64,000 nt of DNA from Candidimonas sp. SYP-B2681. GTDB taxonomy: Bacteria > Pseudomonadota > Gammaproteobacteria > Burkholderiales > Burkholderiaceae_B. This document shows positions 1 to 8,691 of this stretch, piece by piece. A program made the position numbers and the translations under genes. The notes beneath the pieces are model-generated. The model was not told where the DNA came from, made no database searches, and saw nothing but the letters and a program-made list of their open reading frames with translations. Within the stretch, counting starts at the first letter, position 1; each line of letters begins with the position of its first letter. Location of the stretch: NCBI RefSeq assembly GCF_003971065.1, contig NZ_RYDV01000003.1, positions 1 to 64,000 on the forward strand, given 5' to 3'.

Positions 1-29
1 CCTGCCTGCGGTGTCTGCAGAGAAACGAG

Positions 30-58
30 ATTATGAAGGAGTTCGTGGGGCTTGTCAA
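30..58 (-). promoter_or_regulatory. Leftward sigma70 promoter, rrn-like
   Basis: Read on the minus strand, a perfect -35 TTGACA (53-58) is followed by a 17-bp spacer and a -10 CATAAT (30-35), then a TCTCGTTTCTCTG leader. Strong consensus boxes followed by this kind of leader are, from memory, typical of betaproteobacterial rRNA operon promoters, so a 16S rRNA gene may begin just outside the left edge. The boxes are seen directly; the rRNA link is inference. Confidence 0.6.
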
Positions 59-191
59 ACCGGGGGGAGGCCTAGACCGCACCGCACCGCCAACCTGCCA
101 CTTACCGCCCTGCCTTCGCTGCTCTTTTCCTGCCCTTCGCTACCTTCCAACATCCGGGTAAACCCGAGTGCGTTGTGCGGCGAAGAACGAA

Positions 192-221
192 ACTATAGCA
201 CAGCTTTTTAGCGCCGTGCAA
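192..221 (-). promoter_or_regulatory. Second leftward sigma70-like promoter
   Basis: On the minus strand TTGCAC (216-221), an 18-bp spacer and TATAGT (192-197) form a second promoter facing the same way as the one at 30-58, about 160 bp upstream of it. Tandem promoters of this spacing are common for stable-RNA operons. It matches the consensus less well than the downstream one. Confidence 0.4.
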
Positions 222-443
222 GCGGCTTTGGGGCAAAAGCGGTCAGCAGCGCGCGCCAAACGCAGAGACGCGCGCCTAAGCCATTGAAACAATTCTGAAA
301 TATAAATGGCGGGCCTAAGAAAATAATTTGGCGCGACCCACAAATACGAGACTTATACGGCAGAACTGACAGAAGGCAGACCACGCCTCCCCCTGAATAG
401 TGATGCAAATCAAGAACTGGGTGGGACTGAATCCTTTCTTCTC

Positions 444-461
444 TCTCTATATATATAGAGA
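444..461. repeat. 18-bp perfect AT palindrome
   Basis: TCTCTATATATATAGAGA is a perfect inverted repeat with no loop. It lies about 50 bp before the 13-bp tandem repeats. It could be a protein-binding dyad or a cruciform or hairpin; no function is shown by the sequence alone. Confidence 0.7.
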
Positions 462-513
462 AAGGCCTTCCACAGCTAGGGTCCTCCGAAAGTATTTCCC
501 ATACAAACGCGGC

Positions 514-630
514 GCTCTCTTTCGAAGCTCTCTTTCGAAGCTCTCTTTCGAAGCTCTCTTTCGAAGCTCTCTTTCTACGCTCTCTTTCTACGCTCTCTTT
601 CTAAGCTCTCTTTCTAAGCTCTCTTTCTAT
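514..630. repeat. Tandem repeat, nine 13-bp units
   Basis: Nine uninterrupted units of GCTCTCTTTCNNN run end to end: four end in GAA, two in TAC, two in TAA and one in TAT. The shared core GCTCTCTTTC is invariant, and the variants are grouped in order, as expected from stepwise duplication by slippage. Thirteen is not a multiple of three and there are no unique spacers, so this is neither a coding repeat nor a CRISPR array. It ends about 215 bp before the rng start codon. Confidence 0.9.
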
Positions 631-845
631 ATAGTGATCATTCTGTATAGTGATTACTGAAGGCCTCCTATATAGTTAGCGTAACGTGCTCTGATCTATA
701 TATAGTACGTGCCACTGCCTGATCTTCTGTACCCTCTTCGGGATGTTCTTTCCTGAATGCGCCCGTTCACTCTCTTTATAGCCTCCACCGGCAGCATAAT
801 CGGCCCTACACTTATCCTTCTGAAGCTTTATGAATCTAACTGCCC

Positions 846-2309
846 ATGACTGAAGACATTCTGATTAACGTAACGCCGTTTGAAACTCGCGTAGCACTAG
901 TAGAACAAGGGTCTGTACAGGAGCTACATATAGAACGCAGTATCCAACGCGGGCATGTCGGGAATCTGTATTTGGGTAAGGTAGTTCGCGTCCTCCCCGG
1001 AATGCAAAGCGCTTTTGTAGATATAGGCCTAGACCGTGCGGCCTTCATTCATGTGGCTGACCTCAGGCAGAACCGGACTGAACGCAGCAACGGCACGGCG
1101 ATCACACCGATCGAGAAACTGTTGTTCGAGGGGCAATCACTGATGGTGCAAGTGATCAAGGACCCGCTGGGCACCAAGGGCGCCCGCCTTTCTACGCAAA
1201 TCAGCATCGCCGGCCGCATGCTCGTTTATCTGCCTTACGATCCCCACGTAGGGATCTCCCAGAAAATAGAATCCGAGCAAGACCGCCATTCTTTACGTGA
1301 GCGGGTACTGTCGTTCATGCCAGAAGAAGAAAGCGGCGGCTTTATCGTACGCACACAAGCCGAAGTTGCCACAGATGAAGAGCTGCAGGCGGATCAGTCG
1401 TATCTACGGACTATATGGGCCAGCATACAAGCCAAGGTCAAAGTCCAGCCTACCCCATCCGTCCTGTACACCGACCTGACACTTGCCCAGCGGGTCTTGC
1501 GCGATATGGTCGGACCCAACACCGGCATGATCACAGTAGATTCACGAAGCACCACGCAAGAACTTTTAGAGTGGGCAAAAACTTATACACCTTCTGTACT
1601 AAGCCGAATCAGGCACTACAGTGGCGAAAGACCGCTATTCGATACCGCCAACGTCGATGAAGAAATCGCCCGAGCACTATCCCGGCGTGTAGACCTGAAG
1701 TCGGGCGGCTACCTGATTATCGATCAGACCGAAGCCTTGACCACCGTCGACGTAAATACCGGGGGGTTTGTCGGCGGACGCAGTTTTGACGACACTATTT
1801 TCAAAACGAATCTCGAGGCCGCCATCGCGCTCGCACGCCAGCTCCGCCTGCGAAATCTGGGCGGTATTATTATTCTTGACTTCATTGATATGGACGATGC
1901 CGAGCATCGCAGCTCGGTACTCGCCGAGCTTAACAAAGCGCTGGCAAAAGACCGGACTCGCATGACCGTAAGCGGATTTAGCCAGTTGGGGCTAGTGGAA
2001 ATGACGCGCAAGCGGACACGCGATTCATTGGCGCATCAGTTATGCGAGCCCTGCCCCACCTGCCAGTCGCGCGGCAATGTCAGGACGCCTAGGACATTAT
2101 GCTACGAGATACTGCGCGAAATACTGCGTGAATCGCGGCAGTTCAATCCCAAGGAATTCCGGATTCTCGCATCGCAGGCTATCGTCGACCTGTTCCTGGA
2201 AGAAGAAAGCTCACACTTAGCCATGCTGGGCGACTTTATCGGAAAGCCCATATCGCTGGAAGTAGAAAGCCAATACTCTCAGGAACAATACGATATCGTG
2301 CTTATTTAG
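846..2309 (+). CDS. rng: Ribonuclease G
   Basis: Endoribonuclease of the RNase E/G family, acting in 16S rRNA 5'-end maturation and mRNA decay in the cytoplasm. The 487-residue length and the opening MTEDILINVTPFETR fit RNase G rather than the much longer RNase E. An S1 RNA-binding domain occupies roughly residues 37-120. The catalytic metal-binding aspartates are visible as D302 in TVDVNTGG and D345 in LDFIDMDD, and the zinc-link cysteines as CPTC at 403-406. The start is supported by alignment of the N-terminus with the family, although no Shine-Dalgarno sequence is obvious. The 3' end overlaps the convergent lipoprotein gene by 8 bp. The long repeat-containing leader is unusual. Confidence 0.97.
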   Translation: MTEDILINVTPFETRVALVEQGSVQELHIERSIQRGHVGNLYLGKVVRVLPGMQSAFVDIGLDRAAFIHVADLRQNRTERSNGTAITPIEKLLFEGQSLMVQVIKDPLGTKGARLSTQISIAGRMLVYLPYDPHVGISQKIESEQDRHSLRERVLSFMPEEESGGFIVRTQAEVATDEELQADQSYLRTIWASIQAKVKVQPTPSVLYTDLTLAQRVLRDMVGPNTGMITVDSRSTTQELLEWAKTYTPSVLSRIRHYSGERPLFDTANVDEEIARALSRRVDLKSGGYLIIDQTEALTTVDVNTGGFVGGRSFDDTIFKTNLEAAIALARQLRLRNLGGIIILDFIDMDDAEHRSSVLAELNKALAKDRTRMTVSGFSQLGLVEMTRKRTRDSLAHQLCEPCPTCQSRGNVRTPRTLCYEILREILRESRQFNPKEFRILASQAIVDLFLEEESSHLAMLGDFIGKPISLEVESQYSQEQYDIVLI

Positions 2310-2727
2310 CGTCCGCGCACACTTCTGGACGCAAGATGGCGTTGAAAAACTGCTCAACGCGTTTGTCAGCAGCCGCGTCTGAATAATACGAATACACCTT
2401 GACCCTGACACGTGACTCTTCCATCATTGTGCCTTGTAACTGGATCAAATCGGCCAATACGGCTCGCTCCAAGCTCACGGCATCTTCCGGCAGGTCAATG
2501 ATGGTCGCATAGTTAGTCTGGCGAGGATCCATGGAAAACTTAGGTGCGCTCCCGCAAGCTGTCTTGTGCTTGAACAAAGCCATTTGAATCTTTGGAAAAG
2601 TTAGCGGTAGGGTCCGTTCGGTATGGAAATACTGTGGGTCCCGCAAGTCGTATTCCCTTACGCCAGCCTGCTTGGTAGCGCACCCAGCGAGCACGACTAC
2701 AGCGGCAAACATCACTATTCTTTTCAT
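2302..2727 (-). CDS. Small outer-membrane-type lipoprotein of unknown function
   Basis: The predicted 141-residue protein opens with a lipoprotein signal, MKRIVMFAAVVVLAGC, with the lipobox LAGC and C16 as the lipidated residue. A longer open frame exists upstream, but ATG at 2727 places the signal peptide at the N-terminus and lies 20 bp downstream of msbA, so the two are probably co-transcribed. No known domain is recognised in the mature part, which is soluble and mixed alpha/beta in composition. A role in the envelope is implied only by the lipid anchor and by msbA next to it. Its 3' end overlaps the convergent rng. Confidence 0.8.
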   Translation of the reverse strand: MKRIVMFAAVVVLAGCATKQAGVREYDLRDPQYFHTERTLPLTFPKIQMALFKHKTACGSAPKFSMDPRQTNYATIIDLPEDAVSLERAVLADLIQLQGTMMEESRVRVKVYSYYSDAAADKRVEQFFNAILRPEVCADAK

Positions 2728-2746
2728 TTTTAAATTCCAATCATTA

Positions 2747-4528
2747 TCAATCTTCTTCGCGGAACTGCATACGATAGAGCGCAGCATACAGGCCGTCCAT
2801 TTCCAGGAGTTCTTGGTGGCGGCCCTGCTCCACAATTTTGCCAGCATCCAGCACCACGATCCGATCCGCCTTTTGTACGGTAGACAGTCGGTGCGCGATG
2901 ACCAGCGTTGTCCGCCCTGCCATCAAGCGCTCAAGTGAAGCCTGCACTTGTCGTTCCGATTCGTTATCCAGGGCCGATGTCGCCTCGTCGAGGATAAGAA
3001 TCGGCGCATTCTTGATCAGCGCCCGAGCAATCGCCAAGCGTTGACGCTGCCCGCCCGACAATTGACTGGCATTTTCACCCACCGGCGTATCGAGTCCTTG
3101 CGGCAAGCCCTGCACAAAGCTAAGTAAATTGGCGGCATCAAGGGCGTTGCAAATCTCTTCGCGGCTGGCGTCGTGCAGAGATCCATAGCCGACGTTATCG
3201 GCGATTGTGCCCTCGAAAAGAACGACGTCCTGGCTAACTAACGACAAGTGCGCGCGTAGGTCCCGCAAGGATAAGTCTTTTACGTCCCGGCCGTCGATCT
3301 TGACAGCGCCGCTGGTGGGCAGCACGAATCGAGGCAACATATTTACCAGCGTAGTCTTGCCACTACCCGAACGGCCTACAAGCGCTACCGTTTCTCCAGG
3401 CTGCGCCGTAAATGATACATCGCTAAGGGTGTCGGATTGCGAGTTGGCAAACCGATGGTAGACATTTTCGAATTCGACCAAGCCCCGAACCGGTTGGGCA
3501 AGGGTCAGTTTGCCGCTATCGTCCTCCGGCTTTTCGTCTATCAAGGTAAAGACGCTTTCCGCCGAGATCAACATACGCTGCATGGCGCTGGCAATATTGG
3601 TCAGGCGTTTCATGGGATCGAAAATCTGACCTAAGGCCGCCATGAACGCAGCGAAACTGCCCACCGTGAGGCCTGTGGTGTTGGCCTGATACAAAGCAAC
3701 CGCAATGACGGCAGCCACAGACAGCCCGACGGAAAACTGGGTAAGCGGCGACATCGCGGCATCGGCCCCAGCAGCACGCATCGCAAAACGCCGCAACCGG
3801 CCATTGACATACTCGAAACGGCTGGCTTCCCGATCGTAGCCGTCGAATAATTTGATGACCCGCTGGCCGTCAATGCCTTCTCGTACTACGCGGGTCAATT
3901 CGGCGTTCATGCCTATCGTCTCGCGGTTGATACGCCGCAGACGCTTGATAAAGACACGGGCAATTAGCGTGGAGACCGGCAGCATAATCAGCACAATCAA
4001 TGTTAGCTGCCACGACATATACAACAGCACTGCCAGTAAAGCGATAACCACCAAGGTTTCGCGCACGACAACGGTTATTACTTCGGTTGCCAAGCCGGTC
4101 ACGGTGCCCGCATCGATGGTGAAACGGTTCAGTAGCCGGCCGGAATCACCTCGTTTGAAGTTTTCATCTGACAGTCCCAACAAACGATGAAACATTTCTT
4201 TGCGCAAGCCCAGCAGCATATTGTTGGCGACCCAGGCCAGCAAATAGGTGCTGCCATAACTGCATATACCGCGCACCAGCATCAAGCCGACTACGGCCAG
4301 CGGTATGGACCAAATATACGACGGCTTATTCCCCGAAAAGCCTTCATCCAGCAGAGGCTTCATGATGATGGCCAATGTCGGCTGGGTAGCGGCTGCAACA
4401 CTTACCAGTAAAACGGCCACAACCACAGCCTTCCAGTAAACTCCCACACGAGTGTAGATCCGACGCCACAGATCGAATTTAACGGGTTCGGAACGAGACG
4501 ATGTGGCTTTAGGGGCAGACTTCAACAA
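2747..4528 (-). CDS. msbA: Lipid A export ATP-binding/permease MsbA
   Basis: Half-size ABC exporter that flips lipid A-core across the inner membrane; it works as a homodimer. The N-terminal half (about residues 25-330) is the six-helix ABC exporter membrane domain and the C-terminal half the nucleotide-binding domain. The latter shows Walker A GRSGSGKTT near residue 386, the signature LSGGQRQR near 489 and Walker B ILILDEATSALD just after it. Length of 593 residues is usual. The gene is divergent from a heptosyltransferase-type GT9 gene 120 bp away, which supports the lipopolysaccharide role over a generic multidrug exporter. Confidence 0.93.
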   Translation of the reverse strand: MLKSAPKATSSRSEPVKFDLWRRIYTRVGVYWKAVVVAVLLVSVAAATQPTLAIIMKPLLDEGFSGNKPSYIWSIPLAVVGLMLVRGICSYGSTYLLAWVANNMLLGLRKEMFHRLLGLSDENFKRGDSGRLLNRFTIDAGTVTGLATEVITVVVRETLVVIALLAVLLYMSWQLTLIVLIMLPVSTLIARVFIKRLRRINRETIGMNAELTRVVREGIDGQRVIKLFDGYDREASRFEYVNGRLRRFAMRAAGADAAMSPLTQFSVGLSVAAVIAVALYQANTTGLTVGSFAAFMAALGQIFDPMKRLTNIASAMQRMLISAESVFTLIDEKPEDDSGKLTLAQPVRGLVEFENVYHRFANSQSDTLSDVSFTAQPGETVALVGRSGSGKTTLVNMLPRFVLPTSGAVKIDGRDVKDLSLRDLRAHLSLVSQDVVLFEGTIADNVGYGSLHDASREEICNALDAANLLSFVQGLPQGLDTPVGENASQLSGGQRQRLAIARALIKNAPILILDEATSALDNESERQVQASLERLMAGRTTLVIAHRLSTVQKADRIVVLDAGKIVEQGRHQELLEMDGLYAALYRMQFREED

Positions 4529-4648
4529 TAAACTCGCTTATATACTATTGGATGGCTGATTTTAACGTTCTTGCAAGGCTGCGCGTTTTGCGTAGCGCCA
4601 GTATGAACGTCAGCCATCATACTTCCCCGCCACCGCCCTTACTCATCC

Positions 4649-5605
4649 ATGTCTAATCTTTCAGCTATTTATGTGCGTCTTCCCAATTGGATCGGCGACG
4701 TTTGCATGAGTCTGCCTAGCTTGCACGCCCTGTTAGCGACGCAACTACCCATAGTGGTCTGCGCTAAACCATGGGCGAAGGACCTGCTCGCGGCGTACAA
4801 ACTGGGGGGCTTTATCGAAATGAGAGGACACTGGCGTGAAGACCGTGCATCGGTAACCACTTTCCGCAAAAAATCTCAGCATGCGCATCCTCGGGGCCTG
4901 TTATTACCTGATTCGTTGTCCAGCGCCATGGTTTTCAAATTTTCGGGTATTCCCAGCGCGGGATATCGTGATGACGGGCGCAGCCTGATATTGCGCTGGC
5001 CTATTAATAAACCACCCGCCAATCTGCATGCAGTCGAATCTTGGCATTACATCACCAGCCAGGCACTCAAGCGCTGGAACCATTCGGTTTCTCCCGCTCA
5101 TCCGGCACCACGGCTGGGTTTGCGGTTGGCAGACAAGCATCACAAGGATGCGCTACACGCGTTGAAGAACGCCGGACTGGAGCCGGGCGAATTCGTACTG
5201 ATCGCACCTACGGCGACAGGCCTTCACCATGGAAGAATAAAGGTTTGGCCGCATTTTGATGCGCTAACGCGCAAGCTGCAAGAACGCGGCTATACCGTTG
5301 CAATGTGCCCCCCCGCCTCTGAAGCCGATGCGGCCCGCAGAAATGCGCCTACCGCGCTGTGCCTGCCGCCCCTTAATCTTGGTGCGTTTGCTACACTCAC
5401 CCGACTTGCCTCGCTGGTTGTATGCAATGATTCCGGCGTTTCTCACCTTGCGGCGGCCGCAGACGCCCGGCAACTTACGCTGTTCGGCGTAACGCAACCC
5501 GAGCGTACTGGTCCGTGGTCAAAAAAAGCAACATGCCTGGGATCGGCACACACATGGCCCTCTCTTGAAGAAACAGAGCAACAGGTTCTTACCCTTTTGC
5601 GCTAA
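4649..5605 (+). CDS. Glycosyltransferase family 9 (LPS heptosyltransferase type)
   Basis: A 318-residue member of GT9, which transfers heptose from ADP-heptose to the inner core of lipopolysaccharide on the cytoplasmic face. The N-terminus VRLPNWIGDVCMSLPSL carries the family's conserved GD motif, and the C-terminal half has the nucleotide-sugar-binding stretch CNDSGVSHLAAA, where the family has D-S/T-G-x-x-H. Divergent from msbA and followed after 18 bp by a YdcF-like gene. It is most like the heptosyltransferase II (WaaF) branch, but the exact acceptor cannot be read from sequence, so no symbol is given. Confidence 0.88.
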   Translation: MSNLSAIYVRLPNWIGDVCMSLPSLHALLATQLPIVVCAKPWAKDLLAAYKLGGFIEMRGHWREDRASVTTFRKKSQHAHPRGLLLPDSLSSAMVFKFSGIPSAGYRDDGRSLILRWPINKPPANLHAVESWHYITSQALKRWNHSVSPAHPAPRLGLRLADKHHKDALHALKNAGLEPGEFVLIAPTATGLHHGRIKVWPHFDALTRKLQERGYTVAMCPPASEADAARRNAPTALCLPPLNLGAFATLTRLASLVVCNDSGVSHLAAAADARQLTLFGVTQPERTGPWSKKATCLGSAHTWPSLEETEQQVLTLLR

Positions 5606-5623
5606 AAAACTGAACGGCAGCGA

Positions 5624-6388
5624 ATGACATTTTCGAGTTTTTTAACCAATTTAGTGATTCCCCTGAATTTATGCATCGCTTTATTGGTGGTGGCGGCCAT
5701 TTTGTTCATTGTTCGACAACGCAAGACTGCCTTTTTCATCGCAACCGCTGGGCTTAGCTGGGCCTTGTTTTGGTCGTTGCCGGCATCATCGCTGTGGGCG
5801 GGGGGCCGGCTAGAGCAGCTGTACCCCCATAAACCTCCGGTTAGCTTGCCGACCGCGCAGGCAATCGTTGTACTGGGAGGAAGCACAGCCAATAACCGGC
5901 TTAATTGGTTTGAACCCTACAACAGCGAAACTGCTACGTCACGCGTCGACACCGCTGCCAGTCTGTATAAGGCGCATCGTGCCCCCGTCATCGTCGTTTC
6001 CGGCGCCGCCCTTGAGGGCCGGATCAGCGAGGCCCAAATGATGGCGAATGCGCTCAAGCAACAAGATATCCCTTCTGAAGCGGTGGTCATAGAAAATCGT
6101 AGCTTTACGACTTACGAAAATGCCCTCTATACCATGGAAGAACTGAAGAAGCGGTATATCGATCATGTCCTTATCGTCACTTCGGCGCTGCATATGCCCC
6201 GAGCGATGGCGGTCTTCAAAAAGCAGGGAGTAACAGCCATTGCTGCCCCATCGGCGCCGCAGATCGTGGTTCCCAGCGAGCCTGGATTCTCGTTTTGGCA
6301 GCCAAATATGCGGGCGCTGGACGCAAGCCGCTCGATCATTAAAGAATATGTGGGTTTGCTGGTGTACTGGATCAGAGGCTGGATTTAA
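5624..6388 (+). CDS. YdcF/ElyC-family (DUF218) envelope protein
   Basis: A 254-residue protein with two N-terminal hydrophobic segments (about residues 10-30 and 36-58) followed by a periplasmic DUF218 domain. That domain starts with AIVVLGGSTANN and contains VSGAALEGRISEAQMM and LIVTSALHMPRAMAVF, both typical of the family. ElyC of Escherichia coli, a relative, affects peptidoglycan assembly and lipid-carrier metabolism; the catalytic activity is not established. It follows the GT9 gene by 18 bp and lies 3 bp before the YkgJ-like gene, so the three probably form an operon. Confidence 0.85.
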   Translation: MTFSSFLTNLVIPLNLCIALLVVAAILFIVRQRKTAFFIATAGLSWALFWSLPASSLWAGGRLEQLYPHKPPVSLPTAQAIVVLGGSTANNRLNWFEPYNSETATSRVDTAASLYKAHRAPVIVVSGAALEGRISEAQMMANALKQQDIPSEAVVIENRSFTTYENALYTMEELKKRYIDHVLIVTSALHMPRAMAVFKKQGVTAIAAPSAPQIVVPSEPGFSFWQPNMRALDASRSIIKEYVGLLVYWIRGWI

Positions 6389-6391
6389 AAA

Positions 6392-6655
6392 GTGGAATGC
6401 CGGTCAGCCTGTGGAGCTTGTTGCATTGCCCCTTCCATTTCAAGCCCGATTCCCGGAATGCCCGAAGGCAAAGCAGCCGGAATCCGATGCGTCCAGTTAG
6501 ACGATAACGAACAGTGCTTGATTTTCGGGCATCCTGAGCGGCCAAGCGTGTGCTCGTCCTTGCAGCCAGAACGCACAATGTGCGGAGAAAGCCGCGAGCA
6601 TGCCTTGCAATGGCTGGCGAAATTAGAAGCTCTGACGACGCCGTGCAAGCGGTGA
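6392..6655 (+). CDS. YkgJ-family cysteine cluster protein
   Basis: An 87-residue protein starting at GTG with the pattern CxxxCxxCC (C3, C7, C10, C11) and two or three more cysteines downstream (IRCVQL, PSVCSS, TMCGE). This matches the YkgJ / UPF0153 zinc- or iron-chelating family, members of which have no firmly known function. The start lies 3 bp after the YdcF-like stop, and a GAGG at 6375-6378 is a distant possible ribosome site, so translational coupling is likely. It is the last intact gene before a long decayed region. Confidence 0.8.
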   Translation: MECRSACGACCIAPSISSPIPGMPEGKAAGIRCVQLDDNEQCLIFGHPERPSVCSSLQPERTMCGESREHALQWLAKLEALTTPCKR

Positions 6656-6981
6656 GCTCACAGATCAGCACCATGAACGTCTTCACAAATCGTTTTTTAT
6701 CGCGAGACCCAAGTTGGTAAAGTTCAAGAACGGAGCCTCAAGCGTTATACGTTTGAACGTTAAAAAAGAATTTCAAACCATAGTTGAATCACAACTGAAT
6801 TCCACGTTGGCGGATGCGGCAAAGCATCCCGGTCATCTTTGCTCGTTGGTGATTCCGCCCCTTGCCGAGAGTGGCGATTATCGGCTGTTACACCCAAGTC
6901 TACACTAAATGGACTTGCACTGATTCATGCAAAATCAATGACTTAATTTCTTTTCATGTGCCCGTTGAAAGCTGCGAGATG

Positions 6982-7013
6982 ATGGACAAAATCACCTCCG
7001 TTTGTCCATTTTT
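6982..7013 (+). terminator. Possible hairpin terminator
   Basis: A perfect 9-bp stem ATGGACAAA / TTTGTCCAT (6982-6990, 7001-7009) encloses a 10-nt loop and is followed by TTTT. It may end transcripts coming from the GT9-YdcF-YkgJ operon about 330 bp upstream. The stem is AT-rich and thus weak for a terminator. A palindromic protein-binding site is an alternative. Confidence 0.35.
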
Positions 7014-7419
7014 CTGCAAGGACTGGCTCTGTGCTTTCAACTACAACTCGAACGCGACTACGGGCCATTAAGATCGGAACAGCGGTAGTGCGGACGCCAT
7101 GATCTTGTTGCGGAAGTCAAACGCCTTCACGATGTCTTGAACAACCGTAGTGCGTATTCATTGCCAAGCGATTACGTCTGTACACGCGCCGGTCATTAGA
7201 ATGATTATCTCCGCTGGGTAGCTCAGCGCGACAAAAATTATTGTCCAGGCCGGTATTAAGCGCCGTGACCAAGCACGTCGTGATCGGCGATGCCTTATCG
7301 CCATCACCGGAGAGGCCTATGGAATGTGCCGCTGAACCGACAACTGTCGAGAATTCGACTTTTCACAAGGATGACTATCGATCAATGTAACCGCCGCACC
7401 TGGAAGTTTCGGCTGTCAT

Positions 7420-7566
7420 CTAAGTCTTGTTCCAACGCACGGTCATGTTCATGCACAAGCGATAAAAAATGGGAAGAACGGCCTCGGCATCCGCCGCGTC
7501 GAGCTCGTCGCGCACGATTTGCTTGGCCCTGCGCAGAAGCTCTCGAGTGATGTTTGCAGCGTCCAT
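7420..7566 (-). CDS. Short hypothetical ORF, doubtful
   Basis: A 48-codon frame starting MDAANITRELLRRAKQIV. Its charged, helix-forming composition looks more like protein than its surroundings do. No ribosome binding site is obvious upstream of the ATG and no family is recognised. It may be the remnant of a larger gene. Confidence 0.2.
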   Translation of the reverse strand: MDAANITRELLRRAKQIVRDELDAADAEAVLPIFYRLCMNMTVRWNKT

Positions 7567-8310
7567 ACCGAAATTATGGCGATATCACTGACAGATGGCT
7601 ATTAGCAAAAACCGAAGCGTCTACCGAAGCTAAGGACCAACCTTCCCGCTGAGCAGCGAAGCCTGGAAGTTTACGCCATTTGCGCAGCAGACTCTGCCCA
7701 AGAACCGTCTCTGTGCTCATCCGATGATGGGACCATCCGAATTCAGGTTCTCCAAAAGACTGCTAGGCTGCACTGAACCGCATCATCGAATCGTAACGCT
7801 CACGGATGTTTAAGCTCCTCTTTGAAAAACCTCAACCCGCGCATTATGTTTAGAGTTTCAACTTAACTTTAGTTCTACGCCACCACAACCAACGCTAGAC
7901 GATCCGACCCAGGCCAAACGCAGATGAAAATTAATCCGTTCGTAGCCGCCAGTCGTGGATCAATCCGTCCGTTCATTATAAGCTCGCCCTATTTCGTGAT
8001 CTTTCTCACATTTAGCCCTTATGGTACGCCTGTTGTATATATAAACAGTATAAGGGCTATGAACCACTCTCCTCTCGACCACAACTCCGGCAGAGCTGGC
8101 AACCGATGGTACGAACCTTTTCTTGCGCTTCCTAAACCCGGATTGGCCCTACTCCAAGGCGGTCAAGATGGATCACAACGCGGCCCTATGCGGGGTCGTG
8201 ATCGCCCAGTTCATCGCTGAGTAAACGCGCGTTCTTGGCGTTAAGCGGGGAGCCTGCACCGAACACGAAAGCTAGTATCCCCGCCATGTATAAGATACCC
8301 TGCCGCTTCA

Positions 8311-8508
8311 TTAAGCTTGTATATTTGCATCGCGGACAATTTTTTCTGCTCTTTGCATTTCAGATTTAAGCAGTCGCTTTAAGTCTTCTGCTCCACCGAC
8401 CATGGGCGCGGCATTGATGGCCTTGATTCTTTGCTCGGTCTCGGGATTGCGTAGGACGACTGCAAGGGCCTTCGAAAATTTTTCAATTGCTGCCTTTGGG
8501 GTATTCTT
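8311..8508 (-). pseudogene. C-terminal remnant of a Bug (TctC-type) receptor
   Basis: The minus strand encodes NTPKAAIEKFSKALAVVL, then RNPETEQRIKAINAAPMVGG, and ends in a normal stop. This is the usual C-terminal end of tripartite-tricarboxylate transporter receptors (compare TPA-A--K-N-AL and the closing -G- motifs of the intact copies in this window). Homology stops near 8508 and no upstream part is present, so about 80% of the gene is missing. Further upstream, 8567-8650 on the same strand encodes ALIGATMSGALVIIGAL, perhaps the tail of a membrane transporter. Confidence 0.75.
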
Positions 8509-8691
8509 GCGAAGCTGAACGCTTCAGCGTTATGCGCGGAGCAGTCACATACCGCCCACCCCGGCGCTATTGCTTGCGTCGGCACTGCGCAAGAGCCCCG
8601 ATGATGACCAAGGCCCCGCTCATGGTGGCGCCGATCAAGGCCGCCCTCTTGCCGTCACAATGGCAGCTCACATGGATTTACTGCTCACACC

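Larger units (their letters stand above)
1..845. other. Repeat-rich intergenic region left of rng
   Basis: No convincing protein gene is seen; the short open frames here have no recognisable domain and no ribosome binding site. The stretch holds two leftward sigma70-like promoters (30-58 and 192-221), a perfect AT palindrome (444-461), nine tandem copies of a 13-bp pyrimidine-rich unit (514-630), a direct repeat TATAGTGATCA / TATAGTGATTA (630-640 and 646-656) and several further TATATAG motifs up to about 710. The right part would be the 5' leader of rng if transcription starts far upstream. No obvious Shine-Dalgarno sequence precedes the rng start. Confidence 0.6.
6656..8310. other. Long decayed region without a convincing gene
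   Basis: About 1.65 kb where every open frame is short and lacks a recognisable domain. Short coding-like pieces are seen, for example the forward frame 8093-8220 with the stretch LFLRFLNPDWPYSKA, and a small minus-strand frame at 7420-7566, but none can be assigned. A hairpin lies at 6982-7009. The stretch sits between the intact envelope operon on the left and the tail of a Bug receptor on the right, and reads as a graveyard of old insertions. No transposase could be identified. Confidence 0.55.

Noticed and set aside
11-211. Open frame of 66 codons at the left edge
   Set aside because: No ribosome site, no domain, and it overlaps two good promoters on the opposite strand.
514-630. CRISPR array
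   Set aside because: The 13-bp units are directly joined with no spacers and no cas genes are near; it is a simple tandem repeat.
7210-7260. tRNA gene suggested by GGGTAGCTCAG
   Set aside because: Only the D-arm-like string is present; no acceptor stem pairing and no GTTCGA T-arm at the right distance.
6656-8690. Complete insertion sequence in the decayed region
   Set aside because: No transposase motif, terminal repeats or target duplication could be identified.
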